This document shows positions 24,694 to 36,301 of a DNA stretch of 64,000 bases, one piece after another (the stretch's first letter is position 1; every line of letters begins with the position of its first letter). Location of the stretch: contig AP025047.1 of NCBI GenBank assembly GCA_036186865.1, forward strand, positions 27,173,253 through 27,237,252. Reading direction: 5' to 3'. The DNA is from Eustoma russellianum (Eukaryota; Streptophyta; Magnoliopsida; Gentianales; Gentianaceae). Both the position numbers and the translations under genes were made by a program. The notes below the pieces were generated by a model. The model saw only the letters and a program-made list of their open reading frames with translations, was not told the DNA's origin and did no database searches.

Positions 24694-26139
24694 TGTTAGT
24701 GTATGTGCCCTAGGCCATGATTTGGATATTTATGTTATGCATTTATTATTAATAAAAGAGGTTTTATTATCATTATTGTTGGTTAGTATGTTACACAATT
24801 TTGATATATGTCCCTGATTCATTATTGTTATGGAGATAAAATAATTTATAATCAGTATGAGTATTGATTTGATAATCATGAGATGATTATGTGTATGGTG
24901 ATACGAATCAATCTCATAGATACTTGTTAGAGAACAGTGTATTGGATAGACCCATCATGAGATTGCTACATGGATTAGCGTCATAAGTAAATCTCATGAT
25001 AGTCATGTTGTAATCCTTTGACTTGAGATTGTCATAGTTTCCAACATAAGGACTATTATATTTTGACATGATCAAACGTTATCCGTAACTGGATAATAAT
25101 AAAGGTCATGATTGAATGTGATAGAAATTATGTAGAGGATATTGAACAATCAAGATAGAATTTGTCCCTCTCTTTTGAGAGAGATATCTTTGGGCCCCTC
25201 GATTAGTGAGACTGTGAAATGCATGGCCGTGCTCAAATGAATTGATAGTGTGATCAATATCATTTGTTTTATCAGTCTACTTAGAGATCGAGTAATCATA
25301 TGTTTGAACTATATAAGTATGACGCTGACCATGACTTATGTTCAAACTAGATATCGTGTGACAAAGGGATTAATGCATGTACTATTATTAGGCTAGTTTG
25401 ACTTTACTCGTATTAATTGGGTAGTTGTAATGCCTTGCTAGAGGCCAATTACGACTTGTTGGTTTAATAGAGATTTAATCAACTGCCAATTAATATGGGC
25501 CTATCGGGTCACACACAAGAATGCGTAAGGCTGAGATTAATAATATTAATAATATTAATATTGGATATTAATTATTAGTATTATTATTATCATTTTTAAT
25601 ATTAATAATATTAATATTGGATATTAATTATTATTATTATTATTTTCGGGTTTTTGGTGATTATATATACATGTGTATTATCGGATAATAACGAGAGAAT
25701 CCATATCTGATATGGATTTTGAATATCCTGATAGAATCCGTATCTGATATGGATTTTGATTGGCATCCACTAATCCGATTAGGACTCGGATTCTGATGTC
25801 TACGTATGTGCATATATACTTGTGTATCTCGTATACACAAGACACACGAAAAATACACAGAGTCATAAAAAACCCTAGAGCCGTTTTTGTGAAAAAACGA
25901 GTTCTTCAGCCGCGCCGTTTGAAGAGCTAGCACTCCGGGCAGAAGCGTTCGTGTGGATACCGACAGAGGGTGTTCGTGATTTCGCACCTCTTCCATCTGC
26001 GGACTTCGAATCTACAGAGGTAGTTTTAGATTTCTTTTGTCGAATTAAACGAACAACATGGATCCTTGGTAGGAAATCGGAGATCAAGTTTTTGTTTTCC
26101 GCTGCGCGTTTTGCAGTGATCTCAGTTGATTTCCTAACA
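24694..26139 (+). repeat. copia-2 3' LTR
   Basis: A 1446-bp partner of 21672-23118, ending TCCTAACA. The differences are scattered single substitutions plus one A-run length change. The bases after it (GTTGTCACCG) begin the second copy of the 118-bp repeat. Confidence 0.95.
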
Positions 26140-26257
26140 GTTGTCACCGAATGTTACTTTTCCTCCATTCTTGATATGTTCCAATTCGATGAATAGTTTG
26201 GGGTTCTCCGTCATATGTCTCAAACATCCACTATCTAAAAACCATTTGGTTTTCAGT
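26140..26257 (-). repeat. 118-bp direct repeat right of copia-2
   Basis: Second copy of the protease segment at 21538-21655. Here it is continuous, on its right side, with the end of SIRE-1 gag. It encodes the same KTKWFLDSGCLRHMT stretch on the minus strand. Confidence 0.9.
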
Positions 26258-28474
26258 TTTTTTGACTTTGCCTCCTTGTTGCATTCCTTGCGTTTTTCCT
26301 ACAATGGAGACAAAGTTTTAGGTACCCTTTATTTGGGTCCTTGAATGTTAGGGGCATTATTCTTGTTAAGATATCCCTTAGGTATCCAAACTTGAATATA
26401 CCTTCTAGGCACATTGTTAGCATTGTTATAATTTGGAAAATAAGAAGAATTAGCATATACATGATTATCCCACATAAGAGAAGATGCATTGTTATACATG
26501 TTGTGCCATAGTTGATAATCATTACAGGATGGCCGAGATTTATAATGTGTATAAGGCATGTGAATTTGTTTCTTATATGGCGCTATATAAGTGTGTTTGT
26601 AGGCATTTCTATAAGACTTATAAGAGTGTTGCCTATACTTAGGTTCATAATAAGTTGTATGCATTTTATTCGGTCTAGTTACATTTGTATACATGTAGGC
26701 ATAATTTCTAGGTTGTCTAGATGCAAAGTTTGGCCTAGATGTATGTTTATTCGTATGTGCTTTTATGGGTGTATGTTGCATTTTTGCCTTGATATTAGTA
26801 GAAGAAGATGTAGCAGGCAAAGTTGATTTTATTGTATTATATGGCAACTTTGTACTAGATGAAACAAACTTGGTCTTTTTATTTACTTTTTCATTTTCTT
26901 CTTTATAGCCTAAGCCGGTTTTATCATTACCATACTTTTGTGATGATATAAGTGTATCTAACATATTTGTACCCGATTTAAATTGTTCTAACATTTTTTC
27001 TAAGTTAAGTTTAGACGACTTACGTTGTGTTATTTCATGTTCACAACTTTCTATCTTAGATTTTAACATCTTATTTTCCATTTTTATCTTATGTTCATCT
27101 TTCCTATATGATTCAATTTTATTCTCTAAAGAATCAAGAGTATGAGTGGACTCTTGTTTAAGAGATTCTAGTTGATCGGAAAATTCCAAGTTGGATGTCT
27201 TCAACTTGTCATTTTCTTCAACTAGTTTCTTCTTTTCTTTAGAGAGCCTCTTACAGTGAGCATGCATTCTTAGGAATTCTTCATACATTTCATCAAATGT
27301 CATGTCACTATCAGAATCACTATCAGAAAAAGAACATACCTCGTCAGATACAAAGCAGACTTGAGCTTCCTCAGTTTTGGATTCTGAGTCAAATGAGTCG
27401 CTCCATGTGCTCACCTTTATTGCTCGTTTCCCTTTTCTTGCCTCAGGCTCCTTTGTCTTTGTCGTTTGAGCCTCCTTGTCCTTGGCTTGTTTATTATTGT
27501 TGTTATTATTATTATTTTTCTTCGTAGGATAGTCGTATGAAATATGTCCTTTTTGACCGCATTCATAACACTTTAATTCTTTATTATACCATTTGTTTAT
27601 GTTATTCTTCCTAGGTTGAGAAGAAGAAGAGGAAGAATTACGTTGTCTATTCCTATTTGGACGTTTGAAATTTTTTTTTAGTTTTCTAGCTATCAATATC
27701 AAGTCATCGTCTAATTCAGTATCACTATTACTATCATTGTTACTAGCATGTGTTTCGGTTGTTTTGAAAGCTATTGACTTACCGGATGACTTAGACGATT
27801 CAGACTTTCGTTGGTTTAATTTAACCTCGTAAACTTTAAGAGACCCGATCGATTCATCCATCTTAGTGATTGACTTTGTCTCCTCAATTGCAGTCACCTT
27901 TGGATCCCATTCAGCAGGAAGGCTTCTTAACACCTTTTGAACCTTTTCACTGTTCGAAAATGACCTTCCTAAGGCTTTAAGGGCATTGAAAATATTAGTA
28001 ATCCTCAAATCCATAGATGTTATGGATTCGTTTGGCAACATTTTGAAAGTCTCTAATTCAGTCATAAGCATGTTTATTTTTGACTCTTTAACACCACTAG
28101 TACCTTCATGCTTTAATACAAGTGATTTCCACATGTCGTGTGCGCTTGTGCAATTTGACACATATCCTGCTTCACAAGTTGTAAGTCCATTCAAAAGTAA
28201 TTGCATAGCTTTAGCATTCATGGACATTTTCTTTTTATCATCTGATGACCATTCACTTTTACATTTTTCAACCTCTTGAGTTACTTCACTAACTTATGTA
28301 ACTTTCGTTGGAATGTACGGCCCCATCTTCAACTATAGGCCATAAATCGATGTCTATAGCCATTAAGAATAGCCTCATTCTTAGTTTCCAATGAACAAAA
28401 TTATTGCCATCAAAAAGAGGAGGGCGTTGTGTAGACATACCTTCCAACTCACCTTTGTGAGAAACAATAGCCAT
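26258..28474 (-). pseudogene. SIRE-1 gag, broken
   Basis: The start is ATG at 28474 (MAIVSHKGELEGMST). The N-terminal Gag block RPPLFDGNNFVHWKLRMRLFL is intact. An extra G near 28,320 shifts the frame, and a TAA at about 28,296 follows in the original frame. From 28227 to 26329 the frame is open for 632 codons. It reads the UBN2-type Gag core (MNAKAMQLLLNGL, then LRSLPAEWDPKVTAIEE), a basic region, a zinc knuckle near 27,570 that reads CX2CX4HX4Y (last cysteine replaced by tyrosine), an asparagine run from an AAT repeat, an acidic stretch, a long coiled-coil region around 27,300-26,950, and a Tyr/His/Asn-rich tail. Long gags with coiled coils are usual in Sireviruses. The altered knuckle should weaken RNA binding. 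Confidence 0.88.
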
Positions 28475-28583
28475 AGTATGTACCTTGGATTTGAGACAAG
28501 CAGTATATAATGAATTGTTGTTTCTTGGCCTTGTATTGTTCGTATGGTGTTGAATCTTGCTTCTTTTGAGTGGTGTTGGTCTG

Positions 28584-28595
28584 GCTCTGATACCA
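28584..28595 (-). promoter_or_regulatory. SIRE-1 primer-binding site
   Basis: The minus strand reads TGGTATCAGAGC, a full 12-base match to the initiator tRNA-Met primer site, two bases from the 5' LTR. Confidence 0.93.
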
Positions 28596-28597
28596 AA

Positions 28598-30892
28598 TGT
28601 TGGACCGTACACCTGCAATAAACACCACTGGAGGGGGGGTGAATAGTGGTTAGTGGAAATTACACTACAACCCTTTGTTAAAATCCCCTTTGAAACAGAA
28701 TTTGAAAGCACCTCAGATTCAGAATCCGTTTTTCAAAAATTCACAAATAATTGTACAAAACTCCAAAAATTATGAAACTTTCCAGAATTTAACTTCAATG
28801 AGTTAACAAGACTCTATCCAAAACTCAGACAAAAATAAGATCGTTTGACCCTTCAAATAAATAAAAAGATTCAGATGGTCAATCTGGACAGAATTGGACA
28901 GAATGTTACTGATTTTGCAAAACGTGTTTCTCTTTGAATACTCAACCAAAAAGGTTGATCTTTATATCAAAACACTCCTTAGGATGTGTAGATGAAGTTT
29001 CCAAAAGGCCCTGACCTTAACCAACTCTTGAAAAATACAAAATTTAAGTTTTCTCAAAACTGGTCAGATTGCATCCAGATTGGAGCAGTTATCTTGCAAA
29101 GACTGAAAGACTAACTTTTCCTTGCTCAAATCAAGTGATTCTTGTTGCAAATGAAAGCTAACAGTCTGAAGTATAACTCCACCAAAAATCACGAATTTTG
29201 AAATTGTTTAGCTATTTGTTCAAATTGTGAGAAGTTGTGTGAAAATTGCAGTCAAAAACGGGCAGAAAATAGAAATAAAGAAACAAGAAAAGAACACCGA
29301 GAATTTATCCTGGTTCGGTTAATGTGACCTACTCCAGTCCCAAGGAACACCTTTCCTTGGATTTCACTATCAAATGAACACCTTACAACAAGAGCCAAGC
29401 TTGATCCTTGGGTTATACACCAACGCTATTCGTACTTGGATAATCACTTTTATGCAACTCTTGGTTACAACACCTCTACCACCTATTGATGTAGCCTTAT
29501 AAATTTGGCTAATCAATCATACAAATCCAACCCAAGAAGGTGTGTATAGTGTAGCTGGACAACAAAGAAAATTGGAACACCTTAGCTACACAAAGTATGA
29601 ACGAAAATATGAGAAGAGAATAGCAAGACAACAATCTTCAATTTTGCTTTCAAGTGTGTGGTCTTCTCTCCTTCACCTTGCCTCCTATTTATAGTGTGAA
29701 TAGATGGCATATTCTCTCCAACTTTTAGACCATGTGATGGCTGAGAATTTTGAATTAAAGCACCTCCATAATCATCTCCAACAACCTTGTCTCCATTACA
29801 TTCAAATTTGAAATTTCAAGTTGACAACTTTTGCCAACTAGCTTGTTTTTGAATTTTCCGCTTGTCCAAAAGTCATAAAATGAGTACACCACCTTCTCCA
29901 CCTGTTTATGGACGTTTTTGATGTTGTACGTATACCAACTCATATTTTGTGAATAAAAAATAATGAATAAGTGTTGACAAGATTATGTCAACATATAACA
30001 CCAAAAGTCATACTTTCTTCTCCTTTACATATTGTGATGAATCTTGCACCAAGGACACCTTGTAATCTCTAAAAGATGATGATTAATATCCTCTTATAAC
30101 ATATATAAGAGGGTTTTCAAGAAAAAATAGAATGTGACATCTCAAATCGTCACATATCCAGCTATAGTCAATAATATCATCGGTTGAGAGAATAAGATAT
30201 AAGATCACCATATAATCTTCAAAATAATAATAACATAGCTCCAGAATGAAGATAATAATATGCTCAAGAGATTTCTTGAGTGAAAATACCAAAAATATCC
30301 TTGGAGGTAAAATGACCAAAATACCCCTGATGTGAGAAAACTCCAGAAATGCCCCCGATGGTCAGAAATAATCACAATACCACCTTTGTCATGATAACCA
30401 AGATAATAATATGCACTTGAAATATTTTTCACCATATGATGTTCCTACAAAACTTAAAATACCAATTTTGCCCTTTTTGGTAAGTTGTAGAAACTTCTAA
30501 GACACGTTAGTCATAAGACAATAATAATCACCAAAAACACATAATAAGCACATAATGAGCATGTATAAATCATATACAAATGAAAACAACCATTTTATCA
30601 CACTTTAGAAAATTATTTCAAAAAAACTCTAGACATCGATCGATCGAAGTACCTCAACTTCATAGATCGATGTCTCACATAAAGGTTCAAGTTTTGTCTC
30701 TGACCTACATCGATTGATCGAAGTGAGAGTTCGATGTACATTGATCGATCGATGTGTCTTAGGTTTAGAGATCGATGTCAACTTGTTCAACTTATTCAAC
30801 TTTTAATCACATATAACACCATGTGTGACATTTTTAAATATTCATCACTTAAAATCATGACTTTGAAAATTATCCAAACATATTTCTCAACA
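28598..30892 (-). repeat. SIRE-1 5' LTR
   Basis: A 2295-bp LTR starting TGTTGGACCG and ending TTCTCAACA on the plus strand, followed by the target duplication AATTG. In the element's own direction it holds the promoter that would drive gag-pol. Confidence 0.93.
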
Positions 30893-30897
30893 AATTG

Positions 30898-31140
30898 TAC
30901 TATTCATGAGTATATTCAAGATCATGTTCATATGAAAGTAAAGAAACCTTGCATGGGAAATGTTGTTATGACCAAGACTAGGCTTGAATAAATGTTGGAC
31001 AGGGGAAGAGATTTAACCTTTGTAACTTTCAGCTTTAAGGACATTTTGAACAAGATTAGTCTATGATGAAAATGTATGAAACTTTCGACCTAAATGAATA
31101 TTTTGGACAAGAGGAATTCATGATGAAGTATAAAGATAAG
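30898..31140. other. Right flank of the SIRE-1 insertion
   Basis: A 243-bp piece that was joined to 15837 before SIRE-1 arrived. It has no coding signal and ends exactly where LTR-2 begins. It may be interior LTR-1 sequence cut off by LTR-2. Confidence 0.45.
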
Positions 31141-32567
31141 TGTTATGACCCGTATTTCCAGGTCAGAAGAAAAGGAAATAAGATAATAGAAAAGAAGATA
31201 AAGGTTTGATATTAAGAAACGCTTAGAGAAATAATTTAATGATAAATTAACCAATATACCGATATATGACGAAACTAGGTAACAAACATTTTCAATTATA
31301 CGATAAAATTTAAACAAATTAGTTGGTAAAAATTTAAATTATTAGACTAAATTAAATCCAATAAAAATACATTACACAATAATTTTTACTAATTAAACAA
31401 AAAAGGAAAAATAAATTAGGACGTGATAAATATCTTGGAAAAGAAGAAAGAAAAATGAATATGCATATACATACACATACACACACGGTTTTGAGTATGA
31501 AAAGAAGAAAAAATTGTGGTTAGAAAAATACCCCAATAAAATATCAAGTGTAGAAACCAAATAGTGATATTTTGTCCTATTCTACCTACTCCCAACCCCC
31601 CTCTTGACTGCCCGTTGAACAAGAAAGAAGCCAAGTTGGTTTTAGCCACATGAGACAATTATGTATTATACCCAAAAGCTTACACCCTCTTACATACTTT
31701 TCTTACACTATTCTTACTTATTCAACAAACCAAACAACCCTAATTTCCACTCCCTTCATACTCGCACAACCATGCTCCAAGGAGGAAGATATTTTCTTCT
31801 CTTTGTCTTCAAGAAGCCATAATGCATTCCACCAAAAAGTCTTTCAACCCTAACACATTTTCTTACACTCTTCCTACACTTTCCTTACACTCTTCAACCA
31901 AAGCCACCCTACTCCTTCTCTACTCCACACGGCCAGCCATCTAGTCAAAGAAAAGGAGAAGATAAATTTTTCCTACACTCCATCTTCTTACACCTTCAAC
32001 TAATCATCATTCTTTCTTCCAACTTTCTCCAAACATCATATCTTTCTTCTAACACCCTTACAAGACTTCAAGATGGAGTCTTTCTTTCAATTTTCATCCT
32101 TAACCTTCCCCTCTCTCCTTCCCTCTCATTTTCATCCTTAATCCATTTCCTCTCTCACACACTCTCCTCTCTCTCCAAGAAGAAAGAACAAGTCTTCCAA
32201 GTTTCTTCCTTATCCTCCCATGGATGAAATTTCCAAAGACCAATAGAAAAATTCCCTTTTTTCTTCTCATTTCATACTTAGCCTGTCTTCATCTTCAAGA
32301 AGACTTCTCTTTTCTCTCCAAAACAAGAAAACAAGTCTTCCAACCCCATATATTTCTCTTTTGGCCGTGGGTTTTGCGAGGGAATAACAAGGAAGAAAAT
32401 TTCTCCTTTTCATCTCACACACTCATTCAAAACACTATCTACATCCTCCTTTATCCAAGAACTAAGTAGACCAAGCTTAGTTGAGCAAAGGACCAAGGGG
32501 TAGCAAGGTAAGAACATCATGTAAGATAAGTTTATATTTCTTCCATTTATCTATTTTCATGGTTGCT
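31141..32567 (+). repeat. LTR-2, left part (Tekay-like LTR)
   Basis: Starts TGTTATGACCCG, has the same opening segment as LTR-1, then a long pyrimidine-rich stretch. A GCAAGGTAAGAACATCATG block near 32,510 corresponds to the GGCAAGTATCC or GGCAAGTAATC block in the LARD and gypsy-1 LTRs. The sequence breaks at 32567 against SIRE-2 and appears to resume at 38590. The small open frames here are compositional. Confidence 0.6.
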
Positions 32568-34284
32568 CACTTTGTGCCTATTATAGTCTTATCTTGTGGC
32601 CGTGGCACTAAATTCCATACATCGTTTCTAACAAATTGATTAAGTTCATCATGCATGGCATCAATCCAAGAAGAATCACTCAAAGCATCATGCACATTTT
32701 TAGGCTCAATTTCAAAAATCATAGCATGAAATTCATTTATTTCGTCCGAAGTAATTCTTCTACGTGGTCGCACACCGTGAGTGAGGTCGCCTATGATGAG
32801 ATCATGTGGGTGATCTCTATGCCATCTTGGTTGATTATTTTCTATGTTATCATGCATTTCTATGTGATCATGCATTTCTAGTGTGTCATTCATATCATGC
32901 ATATCAAAAGAACCATCATCTTCATTCAATATGGGTTTCAATTCAAAGTCATCGTCATATTCTTTGTCTTTATCAATCTCACCAAATTCATTGAATTTCA
33001 CTTGAATAGATTCCATGATTTGTCTAGTGAAAGGATCATAACATCTATATGCTTTTGAAATTATAGAATATCCAACAAAAATGCACTCAATTGATTTGGA
33101 TTCAAATTTATCTAAATTATCTTTTGTATTCAAGACAAAACATTTGCATCCAAACACACGAAAGTAGTCAATCTTAGGCATGCGATTATTCAAAATCTCA
33201 TAAGGCGTCTTGTTTATTTTCTTTCTATAGATAGGCGATTTACAATATAGCATGCACAATTTACGGCTTCCGCCCACATAAATTTAGGTAATTTATTTTT
33301 GCATAACATAGTCCTAGCAATTTCTTGTAATGTACGATTCTTTCTTTCTACTACTCCATTTAATTGTGGAGTTCTAGGTGGCGAAAACTCATGCTTGATT
33401 CCTTTTTCTTCGCAAAACGAAATCATCTCTTTGTTTTTAAACTCACCGCCTCTATCACTTCTTATCCTTTTCACATTTTCACCGTATTGATTTTCAAGTT
33501 GTTTGATTAATTTTGCAATCTCAATGGCACTATCATTCTTATGTGCAAGAAATAAAGTCCAAGTATAACGAGAAAAATCATCAACAATCACGCATGCAAA
33601 GTGGCGCCCACCAAGGCTTGTAGTGCGACTAGGACCAAACAAATCAATATGCAATAGTTCTAAGACTCTAGTTGTGCTTATTTCATTTTTAGGCTTAAGT
33701 GACTCACGTGTTTGTTTGCCTTTTATGCAAGATTCACACAACTGAAAGTTTTCTAAATCTAACTTAGGCAATCCTCGTACTAGGTTCTTTCGTTGAAGTT
33801 TTTATAGCGTGGAAATGCCAATGTGTCCTAAATGTCTATGCCATAAATTCACATTGGGTTCATTTGACATAAAGCACTTAACTTTAGCATCTACCACATC
33901 ATCCATAGAAAGTGTAAAAATATTACCTTCTCGTTTTCCTTTTAAAACATTTTTTCCATTTTTATCTATTATTTTGCAATAAGGGTGAGTAAAACACACA
34001 TTAAAACCATTGTCAACAAATTGAGAGATACTAAGAAGATTGTAGGATAAGTTGCTTACCAAAAAGACGTTGGAGATTCGGAGAATGCTTGGATTTCCAA
34101 TCGTACCTTTTCCGATGATCTTGCCTTCGTTGTTGTCTCCAAAAGTCACGGATCCGCCTTTTGTGACCTTTAATTTTGTGAACAAGCTCGGGTCACCCGT
34201 CATGTGCCTCGAGCATCCACTGTCAAGAAACCACTTAATAGTTGTATCTTTCGATGTGTGGGCTCCCTGCAATGTGCAAAGATG
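32568..34284 (-). pseudogene. SIRE-2 pol fragment (protease, integrase), broken
   Basis: From right to left: protease with KWFLDSGCSRHMTGD near 34,230; the pre-integrase LWHRHLGHIGIS near 33,830; a TAA at 33802; CESCIKGKQTRESLKPK; the integrase core with HIDLFGPSRT, VDDFSRYTW, RSDRGGEFKN and SPPRTPQLNGVVERKNRTLQ, where the catalytic residues look intact; a frameshift near 33,230; then FGCKCFVLNTKDNLDKF and an acidic linker with a His-Asp-Met repeat near 32,850. It ends at the RT entrance (WIDAMHDELNQF, IIGTK). Unlike in SIRE-1, the integrase core is uninterrupted here. Confidence 0.88.
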
Positions 34285-34472
34285 ATTTAGGCACCCTTTT
34301 AACTTTGGGTCTTTTCGAGTTAGTTAATCACCTCTTGATAAAAGTACCTTTCGGTACCCATACTTGGGTGATCCTTCTCGGTCTATCAAATGGCAAGAAT
34401 ATAGATGAAGGTGCGATATAGTAGACATGTGGTGCATGCACTTTGGGTCTTTGCCCAAGAACTCCTTTATAC

Positions 34473-36247
34473 TCATTGAATGAAGGACGTTTTTGGTATG
34501 TCCTTGTGTGTGTGCGTAGTACGTGGATGATATGGATGTTGTGTATGCATTACTCTTTTCTTTTCATATCTATATGGTACAAAGTTGCATTTCACATGAT
34601 ATGAAGAGGAAGTGGGGCGTGATGATGGAGAGAGTGACTTTTGCGTCATCTTAGACGCCATTTGGGGCTTTGGAGTGTCTACTTTCTTAGACACCACAAA
34701 CTTAGTTGGTTTGGTTGATGCTTCATTAGTATCAACGTATCCCAAACCCGTTTTATCACTGTCATGCTTTTGTGATAATATAATGCGATGCAGCATGTTG
34801 GATCCCGTATCAAACTGTTTCATCATTTTCTCTAAGTCTATATTCCTTGATTTCAAATTTAAAATCTCGGATTTCATTTCGTTATTTTGAGTAGTCAATG
34901 ATGAAATCTCTGTCTTTAATGCAGTAATGACACATGACGACTCTTTCTTTGAATCGCTTAATTGAGCGACAAGATTCTTGTTAGAAGATTCTAACAGTTT
35001 CTTGTCTTCAATTAATCGCTTCTTTTCCTTAGTGAGAGTCTTAGTGAATTTATGCAGTTCTAAATACTGACTAAAAAGATCTTCATAAGAGGGTTCAGAG
35101 TCAGAGTCAGAATCAGATGATACCTCATTAGATGCTTTGGATACAAAGCATACTTGTGCAGTCTCCTCTTCGGTCTCAGTTTCATAATCCGATGAATCAC
35201 TCCAGGTGGAGGCATTTAAAGCACGTTTCCTTTGTTTGGGTTCTGAGACGAGTCTATTTTTGTTCGCTCCTTGTCAGGGTATTTATTTGTTTGCTTTTCT
35301 TTATTGGGGCAGTCATATGATAAGTGTCCGAGTTTGCCACATTCATAACATTTAACGTCTTTATCATTTGACTTGTTCTTATTTCTCTTGGTTGTAGTAC
35401 CCTTATTTTTGTTTCTAAATGACCTTCTCATAAATTTTCTTAAGCCTTTAGCCAATACAATTAGGTCATCGTTATCCGATTCAGAATCACTATCATCTAT
35501 GTGATTGGAGGGAGGGGAGACGTATTCATTTGATTTAAAAGCAATAGCTTTACCTTGTTTAGATGATTCCGATTTCCGTATGGTGAGTTTATTCTCATAA
35601 TCTTTAAGTGATCCGATAAATTCTTCCATCTTTATTGACTTAGTTTCCTTGCTTTCTTCTATTGCGGTCACTTTAGGGTCCCATTCGGATGGAAGACTTC
35701 GTAGGACTTTCTGTACCTTTTCCTGCGTGGTAAAAGCTTTACCAAGAGACTCAAGAGAATTGTAGATGTTAGTCAAACGAAGATCCATATCAACAATAGA
35801 CTCATTAGGCAATAATTTAAACGACTCAAGTGTGGACATAAGCATGTTTATTTTTGACTCTTTTACTTGACTCGTGCCTTCATGTTTCATTTCTAGTATC
35901 CTTCACATTTCTTGTGCACTCGAACAGTTTGAAACATAACTAGACTCGCTTTTACTTAATCCGTTTAGGAGCAATTGCATAGCCCTAGCATTCATACTAA
36001 GTTTCTTTTTATCGTCACTCGTATATTCTTGTCTCGGTTTGACAACTTCTAATGTGAATCCATCTACGGTGGATAACTTAGATGGGACAAAAGGACCATC
36101 TTCAATAATCGACCAAAGATCTATATCTATAGCCATAAGAAAAAGCTTCATCCTAAGTTTCCACTGAATAAACGACTCACCGTCAAAAAGAGGAGGCCTT
36201 TGGCTCGACATACCTTCTTGCTCGGTTTTGAGATTTGTGGTTGCCAT
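34473..36247 (-). pseudogene. SIRE-2 gag, broken
   Basis: The start is ATG at 36247 (MATTNLKTEQEGMSS). The N-terminal Gag core matches SIRE-1. A TGA at 35903 replaces a tryptophan. The frame then continues to about 35,216 and includes an intact zinc knuckle CYECGKLGHLSYDC near 35,350-35,310. A frameshift near 35,225 precedes an acidic stretch (near 35,110), a coiled-coil region and the C-terminal tail, whose last open part ends at 34473. Confidence 0.85.
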
Positions 36248-36287
36248 CTCACTGAATCGTTGGATTCTTTGAAGTGTGTGTTCCTGC

Positions 36288-36299
36288 GCTCTGATACCA
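36288..36299 (-). promoter_or_regulatory. SIRE-2 primer-binding site
   Basis: The minus strand reads TGGTATCAGAGC, a full match to the initiator tRNA-Met site, two bases from the LTR edge at 36302. Confidence 0.92.
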
Positions 36300-36301
36300 C
36301 T

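Larger units (their letters stand above)
21672..26139 (+). mobile_element. copia-2, internally deleted copia element inside SIRE-1
   Basis: Two LTRs of 1447 and 1446 bp enclose only 1575 bp of internal sequence, which codes for RT and RNase H. Gag, protease, integrase and the primer-binding site are missing: coding sequence starts straight after the left LTR. A polypurine tract (GCAAGTGGGAGAT) precedes the right LTR. The LTRs differ at roughly 15 sites by eye, about 1%, so the insertion is young. The usual 5-bp target duplication is absent (CATAT on the left, GTTGT on the right). A 118-bp direct repeat flanks the element instead. Confidence 0.92.
15843..30892 (-). mobile_element. SIRE-1, Sirevirus-type copia element with nested copia-2
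   Basis: Two 2.3-kb LTRs (15843-18139 and 28598-30892) and a perfect target duplication AATTG (15838-15842 and 30893-30897) bound the element. The minus strand carries a primer site, a long gag with zinc knuckle and coiled coil, protease, integrase, RT, RNase H, and a cluster of polypurine tracts. The long gag, long LTRs, polypurine cluster and RT text fit the Sirevirus (Maximus/SIRE) lineage. No envelope-like frame lies between the end of pol (18487) and the 3' LTR. Copia-2 interrupts it in the protease. A frameshift and several nonsense codons mean it is dead. Confidence 0.92.

Noticed and set aside
32224..32469. Possible secreted peptide (MKFPKTNRKIPFFLLISYLACLH...)
   Set aside because: It looks like a signal peptide but lies in the pyrimidine-rich LTR-2 stretch, is not conserved in LTR-1, and has no further domain.
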